64,000 nt of DNA from ZC4RG30 sp046047615 (GCA_046047615.1 JBJOHO010000012.1:28208-92207); one strand, 5' to 3'. Numbered from the stretch's first letter, positions 43,246 to 52,788 are shown. Translations and numbers: made by a program. Notes: a model not told the origin generated them from the sequence alone.

Positions 43246-45122
43246 GGCTGGAACACCGACACTGCATCCATGCGCGTGATGGCGCCCTGCTCCACCCGGT
43301 GGACCTCGAACAGCGAACGCGTGACCGGATAGCGTACGGCGGTCTCGCGCTCCACGCCGTCGCGCGTACGGTAGCGCGTTTCCCGCAACGGAAAATCCGC
43401 CTGGCTGATCGACACGACGAGTCCGCGCTGCGGGTCCACCGCCACCACGCGACGGTCCCGCAGTGCCTCGAGCGGCTGGTAGAACCCTTGCTGCAAAGGA
43501 GCACTGCAGCCCGGTGCCAACTCCCCAACCCACCGGACCAGCACCGCCGGACCCGCCGCACCGGCCGTCACGATCTGGCCATTCTCGCGGCGCTGGCACT
43601 CGGTGGAAAAGCGCGGCAAGCCCGCAGGACCGCGACCTTCCAATGCACGGGCATGGCTGTCGACCACGCGGACCAGCGCCGCCCGGTTCAACCGCGAGCC
43701 TGCAGCGCCGGCAGCAGCCAGCCGCGCATCCAGCGCGAACTGGGCAGGTGCCAACCAAGGCCCCGGGTTGCGCTCGCGCGCGACCAACACTTCGACCTCG
43801 GACACCTTGCCGTCCACGACGCGCAGGCGGATGCCCGCGTAGGCCGGGGCATCGTGGTCATAGACCAACCCGTACCACGTATAGCTGCCCAGCACCGGAT
43901 CGGCGACCACCAGGGCCTCATCCGACTTCCGGCGGATGGAGGCCCACAATCCGTCGCCGACCGCCATGCGCACGCCGTTTTCCGTGTAACCGACAACCTC
44001 CGCCCAGGCGATGTCCTGCGGCCGACGTCCGGCCAGCGCGGTCATGAAACGGTCGCCCGCGGCACGCAGGCAGTGTTCATCGCAGCCAGCCTGCCGGCGC
44101 TGCGGCAGTGACAGGCGCGCCGGCGGCGGCTCGGGGTGCAGGAAGAAGGGATTGGGCATGAAGTACGGCACGTAGCTGAAGACCGTCTCGATGCGGTAGA
44201 TGCGCCCGTCGACGATCTTGAAGGCCTCCACCAGGGAGATGGAGTTGGGCCACTTCAATGCCGTCCGCATCTCCCGCCCATCGGTCAGGCGGTAACGGTC
44301 GAATCCATTGGCATGGTCAAAGAAACCCGTGGCCACGACCACGCCGCGCTCCTCGTCGATGATGGGATAGCGACGCTCCCGCACACGCTTGTTGATGTAG
44401 TAGATGCCCAGCTTGAACTGCGCCTCGCAGCCCGGGGAGATCGACGCGGCATTTCCCGCGGCCGAGGCCCCCGCAGCAGTCGTGTGGATGCCGTTCTCGA
44501 TGCGTCCGCACTCCGCGTGGAAGGGTGCGAACACCATGCCGTCATTGAGTTCAACGGTGTTGAAATAGCTGTCGGCGACGGCCCGCAGGCGTTCCCGCGG
44601 ACGGCGGCTGGCCTCGGGAAGCACTTCGTTGAAGGCCGGATCGTGCACGAGCTTGCCGAAGTCCCCCCACGGCAGCGGCAGTCCGCTGTTGCGTACCACC
44701 ACAGCCTCGGCCTCGGTGATGCGCCGGTCGCGCACCTGCAGTCGCAGTCCGAAGTACACGGGCGCACCGTGCTCGTCCACGGCACCTATCCAGGCGACCT
44801 CGCCCTGCAGGCTGTCCGCTGCCTCAAGCCCGGTGGCCGCAACGCCGGTCGCCGTCGCCCAGATGCCGGCACTGCCGTGGGGCAATTCGACGTTGTTTTC
44901 GGTATAGCGCAGGCCGGGCGCCACAGGCAGCCCTGAGACATCGCGGCGCGCGAGCGCCCCCATGTACTGCCGGAGGATGCCGATGAGGCATTGGCGGTCA
45001 CAGTCCTGCGCAGGCACGGCGCTGCGCTGGCCCGGCGCCTGGGCGGCGGCATGCGGCGACTGCACCCAGGCAGCGCCCAGCACTACCCACATCAACACGG
45101 ACAGCCCGGTGGCCTGGCGCAT
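43221..45122 (-). CDS. Secreted tandem-domain protein (DUF8021-like repeats)
   Basis: A 633-residue exported protein with signal peptide (LSVLMWVVLGAAWVQSPHAAAQA). It consists of two homologous halves, each starting with a CDxxC pair (CDRQC at 41-45, CDEHC near 347), then a YTENxV turn with a G(I/L)WA strand, and ending with an ECxRxENG segment and a GC(E/S)A(Q/P) motif. The halves resemble SnoaL-like folds and the DUF8021 family; function unknown. The paired cysteines suggest periplasmic disulfides. It lies 3 bp after the PQQ dehydrogenase gene, so both are probably one transcript and one pathway. Confidence 0.75.
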   Translation of the reverse strand: MRQATGLSVLMWVVLGAAWVQSPHAAAQAPGQRSAVPAQDCDRQCLIGILRQYMGALARRDVSGLPVAPGLRYTENNVELPHGSAGIWATATGVAATGLEAADSLQGEVAWIGAVDEHGAPVYFGLRLQVRDRRITEAEAVVVRNSGLPLPWGDFGKLVHDPAFNEVLPEASRRPRERLRAVADSYFNTVELNDGMVFAPFHAECGRIENGIHTTAAGASAAGNAASISPGCEAQFKLGIYYINKRVRERRYPIIDEERGVVVATGFFDHANGFDRYRLTDGREMRTALKWPNSISLVEAFKIVDGRIYRIETVFSYVPYFMPNPFFLHPEPPPARLSLPQRRQAGCDEHCLRAAGDRFMTALAGRRPQDIAWAEVVGYTENGVRMAVGDGLWASIRRKSDEALVVADPVLGSYTWYGLVYDHDAPAYAGIRLRVVDGKVSEVEVLVARERNPGPWLAPAQFALDARLAAAGAAGSRLNRAALVRVVDSHARALEGRGPAGLPRFSTECQRRENGQIVTAGAAGPAVLVRWVGELAPGCSAPLQQGFYQPLEALRDRRVVAVDPQRGLVVSISQADFPLRETRYRTRDGVERETAVRYPVTRSLFEVHRVEQGAITRMDAVSVFQPYGMASGW

Positions 45123-45125
45123 GGA

Positions 45126-48119
45126 TCACTCCTGCGGTAACGGTATGGCGATGATGCGGAATTCGCCCGGGTCCTGGCCCTTGCGCGCCGGATCGACGAG
45201 GTAGCCGATCTTGCCCTCGATGGCGTAGGCGGTGCGGCCCACGGCGGTGACCCCGGGCGATGAATCAAGACCGCTGCGCAGGACCTTGATGAAGCCCCGA
45301 TCACCTTCGATGCGCAGTTCGACGATACGCCCTGCCGTGCCTTCTGCCAGCAGGAAGCGGTTGCCATCCAGCAGGCGCATGCCGTCGGGACCGCCCAGGC
45401 TGGCATCAAGTTGCAATTCGGTCAGTGCTCCCACCCGCCCATCGCCTGCGATGCCGACACGCAGCACCGCACCCCGGTTGACGAGGTTGACGTACAGCTG
45501 GCCATCGGAGGCAAAGGCAATGCCATCCACGCCCTTGAGCGCCGGGTCATCGGCCCAGACCTCCAATGCCTGGCCCCGCGGCGGCAGCCGCAGGATGCGG
45601 CCGTTCTGCGTGTCCGCTGCAAAGACGGCGCCATCGGCCGCCACCGTCATGTCGTTGCAGACTGCACGCGGCGCAGGGAATGGATAACGGGCCTTCAGCG
45701 CACCGCTGGCGAGTTCGAAGGCAAGCAGCTCAGCGACCGCGCCCGGCACCGGCGCCGCGAACGGATTGGGCACAGAGCAGGCCCACAGGGTGCCGGAAGC
45801 CTCATGTGCCAGAACGCCGAACACCGACTGCAGGCCGTTGGCGGCGTCGGGCCGGATCCAGGCCATCGCGGGGCCACGACCCCGCTCGCTGCGGTAGATG
45901 TTGCCTTTGAGGCTGCCCACGTACAACGTGCCGTCGGCGGTGGAAGTCACGCTCTCAGGGTGGACGTTCCTGTCGGCGATGGGCACGTCCGCCGGCACCG
46001 GTGGGGGCGGCAGGGCGATGTGGTCGGCGTAGTCCTCGTTGGCACGCGCGACCAGCCAGGCATTGATCGCCGCCACGTCGGTCTCGCCCAGCACGTCGCG
46101 GAAGCCGGCCATGCCCTTGTCCTTGCGGACGCCGTCCAGGACGATGGCGTTGAACGCCGCTCGCGTTTCCGCCGACATGAATCGCAGGTCCTTGAGACCA
46201 CCGACGGCGTTCACGCCGTGGCAGCGCACGCAGTTTTCCGCATACAACTCGCGGCCCCGCTGCACCTGAGCCTCGCTCGCCCGCAGCGGAGGCGGTGGTG
46301 GCACGGTGGTGGGCGGCGGCATCGGCGGCAACGCGACGCCCGTGGCATCAAGGCGGAACACCATGAGGCGGCCGGGCCCGAAGCGCACCGGTTCCTTCTC
46401 AGTCGTCAGACCATGCACGGGGGAACCGCCCCAGCCCACATTGACGGCGAGGTACTGCACCCCATCCACGCTGTAGCTGACCGGCCCTGCGATGGGCACC
46501 GACTGCGTATCGAATTCCCACAGCTTGTGGCCGTCCGTCGCCCGGTAGACCGCCAGGCTGCGCCGGATGGTGCCCTGCACCAGCAGGTTGCCGGCCGTGG
46601 CCAGCACGCCGCCGGAGCCGGGGTAAGGGTAGTCGACGCGGAAAGCCTCGCGCTGGTTCACCGGATCCCAGGCCAGCAGGTAACCCTTCTCGCGGCTGTT
46701 GGCGATGGCCTGGAGCTCCCGGCGGCGTTCCGGCTGGCTGCTGTAGCTCATGCCGCTGTTGGAGCGGAAGGGTACCCAGCGGAACTCGCCGTCCGGCACC
46801 CGTGCCTGCACGATCCACTGCTCCTGGGCCGCGAAATACACCAGCCCGGTCCCGGGATGAAACGCCATCGGATGCCAACTGTGCGCCGCCATCCATGTCG
46901 GCGTCATCAGCTGCGGGGTCTCGGTCACATAGGCGCCTGGGTTCACTTTGGGCCGGCCGGTCTGCATGTCGATCCCGGTCGCCCAAAGGTTCGGCACATA
47001 GCTTTTCGCAGAGAGCAGCTCGCCCGTACCGCGGTCCAGCACGTAGAAGAAACCGTTCTTCGGCGCCTGCATGATGACCTGCCGGGTACGGCCGCCAATC
47101 GGCAGGTCCGCCAGCATCATGGGCTGCGTGCACGTGAAGTCCCACTGTTCCTCCGGCACCATCTGGTAGTGCCAGCGGTATTCGCCGGTGTCGGCATCGA
47201 CGGCGACCATGGAACAGAGGAACAGGTTGTCGCCGCCCCCCGGACTGCGGAAGTGCTGCACGTGCGGCGCACCGTTGCCGGTGCCGAGGTACACGAGGCG
47301 CAGTTTCGGGTCATAGACGATCGAATCCCAGACCGTGCCACCGCCGCCGTACTTCCACCATTCGCCGTTCCACGTGCGCGTCGCCAGCGGCATCACGCTG
47401 TCGGAGGCTTCGCCATCAGGACCTTTCGAGGGGTCCCCGGGCACGGTGTAGAACCGCCACAGCTTGCGGCCATCCCGGGCGTCATAAGCCGTGACATAGC
47501 CGCGAACACCGTAATCAGCGCCGCCGTTGCCGATGACCACCTTGCCGTCGAAGACGCGCGGCGGACCCGTGATCGAATACGCCTGCGCGCGATCGAAGGT
47601 CTGCACGGACCACAGCTCGCGGCCATTGCGGGCGTCCACCGCGATCAGCCTGCCATCCAGGGCAGCGACGTATACACGGCCTTGCCACAGGGCAATGCCC
47701 CGCGCAGACGGCCCGCAGCACGCCAGGCGCGCCCACTCGCGCGCCACTTCGGGATCAAAGCGCCACAGCACGCGGCCGTTGCGCGCATCGTAGGCCGTGA
47801 CGACATTCCAGACGGACACGTTGTAGAGCACACCATCCACCACCAGCGGCGTGCCCTGCACGCCACGGTAGGTATCGAGGTCGGCATACCAGGCCAGGCC
47901 CAGACGCGAGGCATTGTCCGCGTTGATCTGCGACAACGGACTGAAACGCTGCTCGTCATAGCCCCGGCCGTAGGACATCCATTGCCCCGGATCGGCATCG
48001 ACGTGGGCCATGCGGGCGCTGTCCACGCGCGCCATCCCCGTGCAACCCGCGAGGCTCGCGCCCAGGACGAGGCCCGGAAACCATGCGGCAAGGCGCATGC
48101 ACATGTTGCGTGACATCAT
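45126..48119 (-). CDS. PQQ-dependent dehydrogenase/cytochrome c/SMP-30-like fusion lipoprotein
   Basis: A 997-residue exported quinoprotein. Lipobox LAGC (Cys26) is followed by an eight-bladed PQQ propeller (about 45-590) with the vicinal disulfide ACCGPSARG (134-135) and the catalytic base Asp327 (QWDFT). A Pro-rich linker leads to a cytochrome c domain with CVRCH (630-634) and a Met ligand in KGMAGF. The last 290 residues form another beta-propeller resembling SMP-30/gluconolactonase repeats. Odd: the calcium-ligand Glu of the family (GAEFGVRG) is Asp202 (GADYGVRG). Two residues after Asp327 is Thr, not the Asp of lanthanide enzymes. Probably an alcohol or polyol dehydrogenase; substrate unknown. 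ATG 48119 is one of several close starts. Confidence 0.87.
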   Translation of the reverse strand: MMSRNMCMRLAAWFPGLVLGASLAGCTGMARVDSARMAHVDADPGQWMSYGRGYDEQRFSPLSQINADNASRLGLAWYADLDTYRGVQGTPLVVDGVLYNVSVWNVVTAYDARNGRVLWRFDPEVAREWARLACCGPSARGIALWQGRVYVAALDGRLIAVDARNGRELWSVQTFDRAQAYSITGPPRVFDGKVVIGNGGADYGVRGYVTAYDARDGRKLWRFYTVPGDPSKGPDGEASDSVMPLATRTWNGEWWKYGGGGTVWDSIVYDPKLRLVYLGTGNGAPHVQHFRSPGGGDNLFLCSMVAVDADTGEYRWHYQMVPEEQWDFTCTQPMMLADLPIGGRTRQVIMQAPKNGFFYVLDRGTGELLSAKSYVPNLWATGIDMQTGRPKVNPGAYVTETPQLMTPTWMAAHSWHPMAFHPGTGLVYFAAQEQWIVQARVPDGEFRWVPFRSNSGMSYSSQPERRRELQAIANSREKGYLLAWDPVNQREAFRVDYPYPGSGGVLATAGNLLVQGTIRRSLAVYRATDGHKLWEFDTQSVPIAGPVSYSVDGVQYLAVNVGWGGSPVHGLTTEKEPVRFGPGRLMVFRLDATGVALPPMPPPTTVPPPPPLRASEAQVQRGRELYAENCVRCHGVNAVGGLKDLRFMSAETRAAFNAIVLDGVRKDKGMAGFRDVLGETDVAAINAWLVARANEDYADHIALPPPPVPADVPIADRNVHPESVTSTADGTLYVGSLKGNIYRSERGRGPAMAWIRPDAANGLQSVFGVLAHEASGTLWACSVPNPFAAPVPGAVAELLAFELASGALKARYPFPAPRAVCNDMTVAADGAVFAADTQNGRILRLPPRGQALEVWADDPALKGVDGIAFASDGQLYVNLVNRGAVLRVGIAGDGRVGALTELQLDASLGGPDGMRLLDGNRFLLAEGTAGRIVELRIEGDRGFIKVLRSGLDSSPGVTAVGRTAYAIEGKIGYLVDPARKGQDPGEFRIIAIPLPQE

Positions 48120-48167
48120 CCCCCCAAACCCCACGACCGGCGCCGGCAGCCCGGCGGCCGCACGATG

Positions 48168-48932
48168 TTACCCCGTGGCCTGGTCCTGCAGCCTGCGGGC
48201 CAGTGGCTCACCGAGGTAGGCCCTCACGCCCGCATGCACCACGTAGAGCAGGGGCAGCATGGCCACGGCAGCGCACATTTTGTAAGCGTAGTTGACCGTA
48301 CCGACGGCCAGGAACTGCTCCATGGGCCAGTGCTGCGGACCGATGACAAAAGCCACATAGAGGACGATGAAGCTGTCGAACAGCTGCGAAACAGCGGTGG
48401 AACCGGTCGCGCGCAGCCAGATGCGCTGTTCGCCCGTCACACGGCGGATGCGGTGGAACACGGAAACATCGATGAGCTGGCCCACCAGGAAGGCCAGCAG
48501 TGAACCGCCAATGGTCCACATGCCCTGGCCGAAGATCAGCGCATAAGCGTGCTGGATGTCCGGTACGCCCAGCGCTGCGTTCGACTGCACCCAGAACGGC
48601 GCCGGTGCGAGACCGATTGCCGCGTACGCGGCAAAGAAGGCCCAGCCGATGAAGGCCACCGCCAGCCAGGACACGAGCCGCACGCCGCGTACGCCGTAGT
48701 ACTCGTTGATGACGTCCGTGAGGATGAAGACAAGCGGCCAGAACAGCACGCCGGCGGTGAACGTGAGCGTCCCATGGATGCCGAAAAGGCTCCAGTGGAA
48801 GTCCGGCATGCCCAGCGTGGACTCGAGCGAGAAGATCTTGGGTCCGACGAACTCGGCGATGAGTGCATCGGCGACAAAAAACATCCCCAGCGCCAGGAAC
48901 AGGCGTACCGCGCGGTCGTCACCAATGTGCAT
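48168..48932 (-). CDS. yhhQ: Queuosine precursor transporter YhhQ
   Basis: A 254-residue membrane protein of the YhhQ (DUF165/ECF S-component-like) family with about six helices. VFILTDVINEYYGVRGVR and LVGQLIDVSVFHRIRR are the family motifs. Imports 7-cyano-7-deazaguanine or 7-aminomethyl-7-deazaguanine for queuosine synthesis in E. coli. The start is ATG 48932, 6 bp after the sppA stop, so it reads from the rplS-sppA transcript. Confidence 0.92.
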   Translation of the reverse strand: MHIGDDRAVRLFLALGMFFVADALIAEFVGPKIFSLESTLGMPDFHWSLFGIHGTLTFTAGVLFWPLVFILTDVINEYYGVRGVRLVSWLAVAFIGWAFFAAYAAIGLAPAPFWVQSNAALGVPDIQHAYALIFGQGMWTIGGSLLAFLVGQLIDVSVFHRIRRVTGEQRIWLRATGSTAVSQLFDSFIVLYVAFVIGPQHWPMEQFLAVGTVNYAYKMCAAVAMLPLLYVVHAGVRAYLGEPLARRLQDQATG

Positions 48933-48938
48933 GTGTGT

Positions 48939-50825
48939 CTACTCCACCCGGCAGGCACACCAGGCGACGATGCCCCGGGTGCCGGCCATGTTGATGAGGC
49001 GCGCCGCATCGGCGACCACGCCCGTGGCCGGGCCGCCGAGCGCTCCGGTCAGCGGGCTCCAGGGCGACAGCGCCGCGACCGCCAGATGTCCTGAGGCCTG
49101 CAGCAGCTTGATCTGCAGACGCACGGCAAGCTGCTCCGCCCAAGTCATTTCCGGCTCGTAGCGCTCGGCGGAATAGTCATCGCCGAGGCCCGCCAGCTCC
49201 GCGGCCACGCGCACCGCGGTGCGCAGATCGCCAAATTCGTCGATCAGCCCATGGCGGCGTGCATCGCTGCCGATCCAGACCCGCCCCTGGGCCACGGCGT
49301 GCACTCCATCCCGCGGCATGTCACGCCCTGCGGCGACACGCGCCAGGAACTGCTCGTAACCGTGCTCGATGTTGGCCTGCAGGAAAGCGCGCGCGGCCTC
49401 ATCCAGCGGGCGATCGAAACGCAGCGCTCCCGACAGGGGCGTGGTGCCGACGCCATCCGTCGTCACGCCGAGTCTGGCCAACGCGCGATTGAAGGTCGGT
49501 ATTGCCGCATAGATGCCGATGGAGCCGGTGATTGTCTGCGCACTGGCGACGATGTGGTCGGCAGGTGCGGCGATGTAATAGCCGCCGGAGGCCGCCACGC
49601 TGCCCATCGAGGCCACGACAGGCTTGCCCGCCGCCTGCAGCGACAGCACTTCGCGGTGGATCTGCTCGGCCGCCAGGATGCTGCCGCCGGGGCTGTCGAT
49701 GCGCAGCACCACGGCCTGCACCTCGTCGTCCTCCCGCGCATCGCGCAACTGGCGCGCCGTGGACAGTCCACCGATGGTCCCCGGGGGCTGGTCACCCGGC
49801 AGCATTTCGCCGCTGGCCACGATGATGGCCACGTGCCGGTCAGGCTGCCGGTGGATGCGGCGCTGCGCCTTCACGACCTGCAGGAACTCCTGCGCGGTGA
49901 CGGTGCCGTAGTCGGCGTCACCCTGGTCCCCGGCCTCGTCGACCAGCGTGTCCATGCGCTCGTCGACCTGCTCGGCCGTCCACAGCGCCTTGACCAGGCC
50001 AGCCTGCAGCGCCACGGCCGCCGGATCACCCTTCCGGGCCTGGACCGCCGCGACAAAACCCTCGGCATAGCGCGCAATGGCGCCGTCGGGGAGGCCACGT
50101 GCACCGGCGACGGCCTTCTGGTACCCCTCCCACAACGGCAGCAGGTAGGCGAGGCTCTCCTCGCGGTCCTGCGGCGACATGTCGCCACGTGTGTAGGTTT
50201 CGGCCGCGCTCTTGTATTGGCCGACGCGGAACAGGTGGACGTCGATCGACAGCTTGTCGAGCGCACCTTTCAGGTAGTTGCGGTAACGCTCGAAGCCATC
50301 GAGCAGCACCAGGCCCTGGGGGTCAAGGTAGGTCTCGTCCGCCTGCGCAGCGAGATAGAACTGGGATTGGGAATAGGAGGTTCCGGACGCCACGACCGGC
50401 TTGCCAGCCTTGCGGAACCGTTGCAGCGCCGCGGCGAGTTCCTCGAGGGCGACCTGCCCGGCCCCCGTGAGATCATCCGTCTGCAGAAGGACCGCCCGGA
50501 TGCGCCCGTCGTCTGCGGCCGCGTCGACGGCCTCGACAAGGTCCCAGACCACGGTTTCAGGACGACCTTGGCCACTGGCTTCCGCAAAAGCGCGCTCCAG
50601 CGGATCGCCGGAGGCCTCTTCAACCAGTTCCCCCTGCGGTGCCACGACCAGCGCCGCCCGTTCAGGCACGTAGGGGATGGAATCGCCCAGCGCACCGGCC
50701 AGGAAGCCGAAGAACAGCAGCAGGAAGACAAGATGGAGGGTGCGGCGCAGGATGTCGATCCCGCGCAGCACCCCACGGAAGAACCGTCCAAGGCGCGAGC
50801 CTGCGGGACGGACTTCCGCCGACAT
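48939..50825 (-). CDS. sppA: Signal peptide peptidase SppA (67K type)
   Basis: A 628-residue S49 protease with an N-terminal membrane anchor (LHLVFLLLFFGFLAGALG) and two tandem S49 domains. The catalytic Lys is in the first (GQYKSAAETYTRG) and the catalytic Ser in the second (ASMGSVAASGGYYIA), as in E. coli. It degrades cleaved signal peptides in the inner membrane. It lies 5 bp after rplS, an unusual partner for the ribosomal operon. Confidence 0.95.
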   Translation of the reverse strand: MSAEVRPAGSRLGRFFRGVLRGIDILRRTLHLVFLLLFFGFLAGALGDSIPYVPERAALVVAPQGELVEEASGDPLERAFAEASGQGRPETVVWDLVEAVDAAADDGRIRAVLLQTDDLTGAGQVALEELAAALQRFRKAGKPVVASGTSYSQSQFYLAAQADETYLDPQGLVLLDGFERYRNYLKGALDKLSIDVHLFRVGQYKSAAETYTRGDMSPQDREESLAYLLPLWEGYQKAVAGARGLPDGAIARYAEGFVAAVQARKGDPAAVALQAGLVKALWTAEQVDERMDTLVDEAGDQGDADYGTVTAQEFLQVVKAQRRIHRQPDRHVAIIVASGEMLPGDQPPGTIGGLSTARQLRDAREDDEVQAVVLRIDSPGGSILAAEQIHREVLSLQAAGKPVVASMGSVAASGGYYIAAPADHIVASAQTITGSIGIYAAIPTFNRALARLGVTTDGVGTTPLSGALRFDRPLDEAARAFLQANIEHGYEQFLARVAAGRDMPRDGVHAVAQGRVWIGSDARRHGLIDEFGDLRTAVRVAAELAGLGDDYSAERYEPEMTWAEQLAVRLQIKLLQASGHLAVAALSPWSPLTGALGGPATGVVADAARLINMAGTRGIVAWCACRVE

Positions 50826-50830
50826 TCAGG

Positions 50831-51175
50831 TCAGACCTTTTCCTCGATGCGCGCTGCCTTGCCGGAGCGGTCGCGGAGGTAGTAGAGCTTGGCGCGACGG
50901 ACATTGCCGCGGCGCTTGACCGAGATATCGCTGATCGACGGGCTGTGGAGCTGGAACACGCGTTCCACGCCCTCGCCGTGGGACATCTTGCGAACCGTGA
51001 CAGAGGAGTTGAACCCACGGTTGCTGCGGGCGATGACCACGCCCTCGTAACCCTGCACGCGCTCGCGGTCGCCCTCGACGACCTTCACGGACACGATGAT
51101 GGTGTCCCCCGGCTTGAACTCCGGGAAGGTGCGCGTGGCACGCTCGGCTTCGATCTGCTGGATGATGTGGTTCAT
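50831..51175 (-). CDS. rplS: 50S ribosomal protein L19
   Basis: A 114-residue L19 (FKPGDTIIVSVKVVEGDRERVQGYEGVVIARSNRG ... RRGNVRRAKLYYLRDRSGKAARI). Overlaps trmD by 4 bp and closes the classic rpsP-rimM-trmD-rplS set. Confidence 0.98.
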   Translation of the reverse strand: MNHIIQQIEAERATRTFPEFKPGDTIIVSVKVVEGDRERVQGYEGVVIARSNRGFNSSVTVRKMSHGEGVERVFQLHSPSISDISVKRRGNVRRAKLYYLRDRSGKAARIEEKV

Positions 51176-51960
51176 TTTGTCACTTCCTCGTTCGAGGCTT
51201 CTCCCGAAGCCCGCTGTTCCTGCAAAAACTCGTTCAGCAGACGGGCCCTTTCGGTCCCCGCCGCGCTGCCGGGCGGGCCCGCCTGCAGCAGCAGGTCAGG
51301 ACGCACCCTCCAGGTCTTGCCCAGTGCCTGCCGTAGCCGCCAGCGCCGTATCTCGGCGTGGTTGCCCGACTGCAGCACCGCGGGGACGCGCAAGCCGGCG
51401 AAACTCTCAGGCCGGGTGTAGTGCGGCCAGTCCAGCAGACCGTCCGCAAACGACTCCTCGACACTGGAGCGTTCGTCATTGAGCGCCCCCTCCATCAATC
51501 TCGCGACGGCATCGATGACCAACAGCGCCGGCAGTTCGCCACCGGACAGCACGTAGTCACCCACCGAGAGCTCCTCGTCGATGCATGTCTGGATGACACG
51601 TTCGTCGAGACCCTCGTACCGCCCGGCAACCAGCACCAACCCCGGCAACTGCTTCAGCTGCGCGGCGCGGGCCTGGTCGAAGCGCCGCCCCTGGGCCGAC
51701 AGGTACACCCGCCGGCTGCCTGGAGGGCAGCGCGCCAAGGCCGCGGCAATTGCCGCAGACCAGGGCTCGGGCTTGAGCACCATGCCTGGCCCGCCGCCGT
51801 AGGGCCGGTCGTCCACCGTGTGGTGGACATCCGCCGTATGGCGACGGGGATCCTCGCACTCCACCGTCAGCAGGCCGCGTTGCAGCGCCCTGCCCAGCAC
51901 CCCGTGGCCGACCGCCTGCCGGATCATTTCCGGAAACAGCGTCACGACCTCGACGTGCAT
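51172..51960 (-). CDS. trmD: tRNA (guanine-37-N1)-methyltransferase
   Basis: A 262-residue TrmD with the deep trefoil knot sequence VAGRYEGLDERV ... ELSVGDYVLSGGELPALLVIDAVARL and the PYGGGPGMV loop. It makes m1G37, which prevents +1 frameshifting. ATG 51960 overlaps the rimM stop by 1 bp. Confidence 0.97.
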   Translation of the reverse strand: MHVEVVTLFPEMIRQAVGHGVLGRALQRGLLTVECEDPRRHTADVHHTVDDRPYGGGPGMVLKPEPWSAAIAAALARCPPGSRRVYLSAQGRRFDQARAAQLKQLPGLVLVAGRYEGLDERVIQTCIDEELSVGDYVLSGGELPALLVIDAVARLMEGALNDERSSVEESFADGLLDWPHYTRPESFAGLRVPAVLQSGNHAEIRRWRLRQALGKTWRVRPDLLLQAGPPGSAAGTERARLLNEFLQEQRASGEASNEEVTK

Positions 51961-52463
51961 CAAAAATCCTCCGGCCAATCCACCTGCACGCGGCGCGAAC
52001 CGATGTCCACGCCCCTCAAGTGCGGCGGTTGCGCGGGCACAAGATGCTCACGCTGGCCGGACACCACCATGACCGCCCCACCGGGCAGGTCCAGGAAATG
52101 GCTGAGGGTTCCCAGCACACTCCCCGCTTCGTTCACCACCTCGAACCCGATGAGGTCGTCGCGGTAGTGCTCGTTCGGTGCCGTCGGTGGCAGGGCCTCG
52201 CGCGGCACCTGGACCTCGGCTCCCCCGAGCGCAAGCGCCGCATCCCGGTCGCCAACGCCTTCCAGCTCGACCCGCAATTGACGACCGAGGCGCTGGCCCG
52301 CCAAGACCGTGACCTGCCGGGAGCGACCTCCGGGCCACACCAGCAACCAGGGCTGGTAACGCAGCAGGTTCTCCGGCGGATCCGTCCAACTGTTGACCTT
52401 GACGGCTCCGCGCACACCGTGCGGCGAAGCCACCTGCCCCAGCGGCAGCAAACGCCCGGACAA
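51960..52463 (-). CDS. rimM: Ribosome maturation factor RimM
   Basis: A 167-residue RimM with the N-terminal beta barrel (LPLGQVASPHGVRGAVKVNSWTDP) and the C-terminal PRC-barrel (YRDDLIGFEVVNEAGSVLGTLSHF). It binds S19 during 30S assembly. No ATG is near; TTG 52463 is chosen, 5 bp after the rpsP stop, giving the usual length. Confidence 0.93.
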   Translation of the reverse strand: MSGRLLPLGQVASPHGVRGAVKVNSWTDPPENLLRYQPWLLVWPGGRSRQVTVLAGQRLGRQLRVELEGVGDRDAALALGGAEVQVPREALPPTAPNEHYRDDLIGFEVVNEAGSVLGTLSHFLDLPGGAVMVVSGQREHLVPAQPPHLRGVDIGSRRVQVDWPEDF

Positions 52464-52468
52464 GGTCG

Positions 52469-52732
52469 TCAGGCCGCAACCGCCTCCGCCTGCTTGCGGA
52501 ACTCCTTGACCAACGCGCTCACGCGCTCGGACGGCTGTGCGCCCTGGCCGACCCAATAGTCGATGCGGGGCAGGTCAAGGCGCAGCTTCTGGTCGTTGCC
52601 GCGGGCGACGGGGTTGAAGAAACCCACCTGCTCGAGGCTCTTGCCGCCCTGGCGCTTGCGGCTGTCGGTCACCACGACGTGGTAGAAGGGCTGGTTGCGC
52701 GCGCCGCGCCGGGTCAGTCGGATCGTCACCAT
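52469..52732 (-). CDS. rpsP: 30S ribosomal protein S16
   Basis: An 87-residue S16 starting MVTIRLTRRGARNQPFYHVVVTDSRKRQGG. First gene of rpsP-rimM-trmD-rplS-sppA-yhhQ, with its own promoter downstream of ffh. Confidence 0.98.
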   Translation of the reverse strand: MVTIRLTRRGARNQPFYHVVVTDSRKRQGGKSLEQVGFFNPVARGNDQKLRLDLPRIDYWVGQGAQPSERVSALVKEFRKQAEAVAA

Positions 52733-52761
52733 GATGGGTTCTGCTTGTCTCGGATTGTGAT

Positions 52762-52788
52762 CAGGGCCTTTCCGCTGAAGGGCCCCTG
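52762..52788 (-). promoter_or_regulatory. Hairpin in the rpsP leader
   Basis: On the minus strand CAGGGGCCCTT and AAGGCCCTG pair around a CAGCGGA loop with two bulged bases. It lies about 30 bases before the S16 start within the transcript. No T-run follows, so a leader structure is more likely than a terminator of ffh. Confidence 0.45.

Noticed and set aside
45411..48113. 900-codon open frame antisense to the PQQ dehydrogenase
   Set aside because: It covers the quinoprotein on the opposite strand, has no ribosome site or domain, and its composition is that of a GC-rich shadow.
49251..50882. 543-codon open frame antisense to sppA
   Set aside because: Shadow of a conserved two-domain S49 protease; composition is His/Arg/Gln-rich without motifs.
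52762..52788. Intrinsic terminator of ffh
   Set aside because: The hairpin lies downstream of the rpsP promoter and lacks a following T-run on the minus strand, so it belongs to the rpsP leader.
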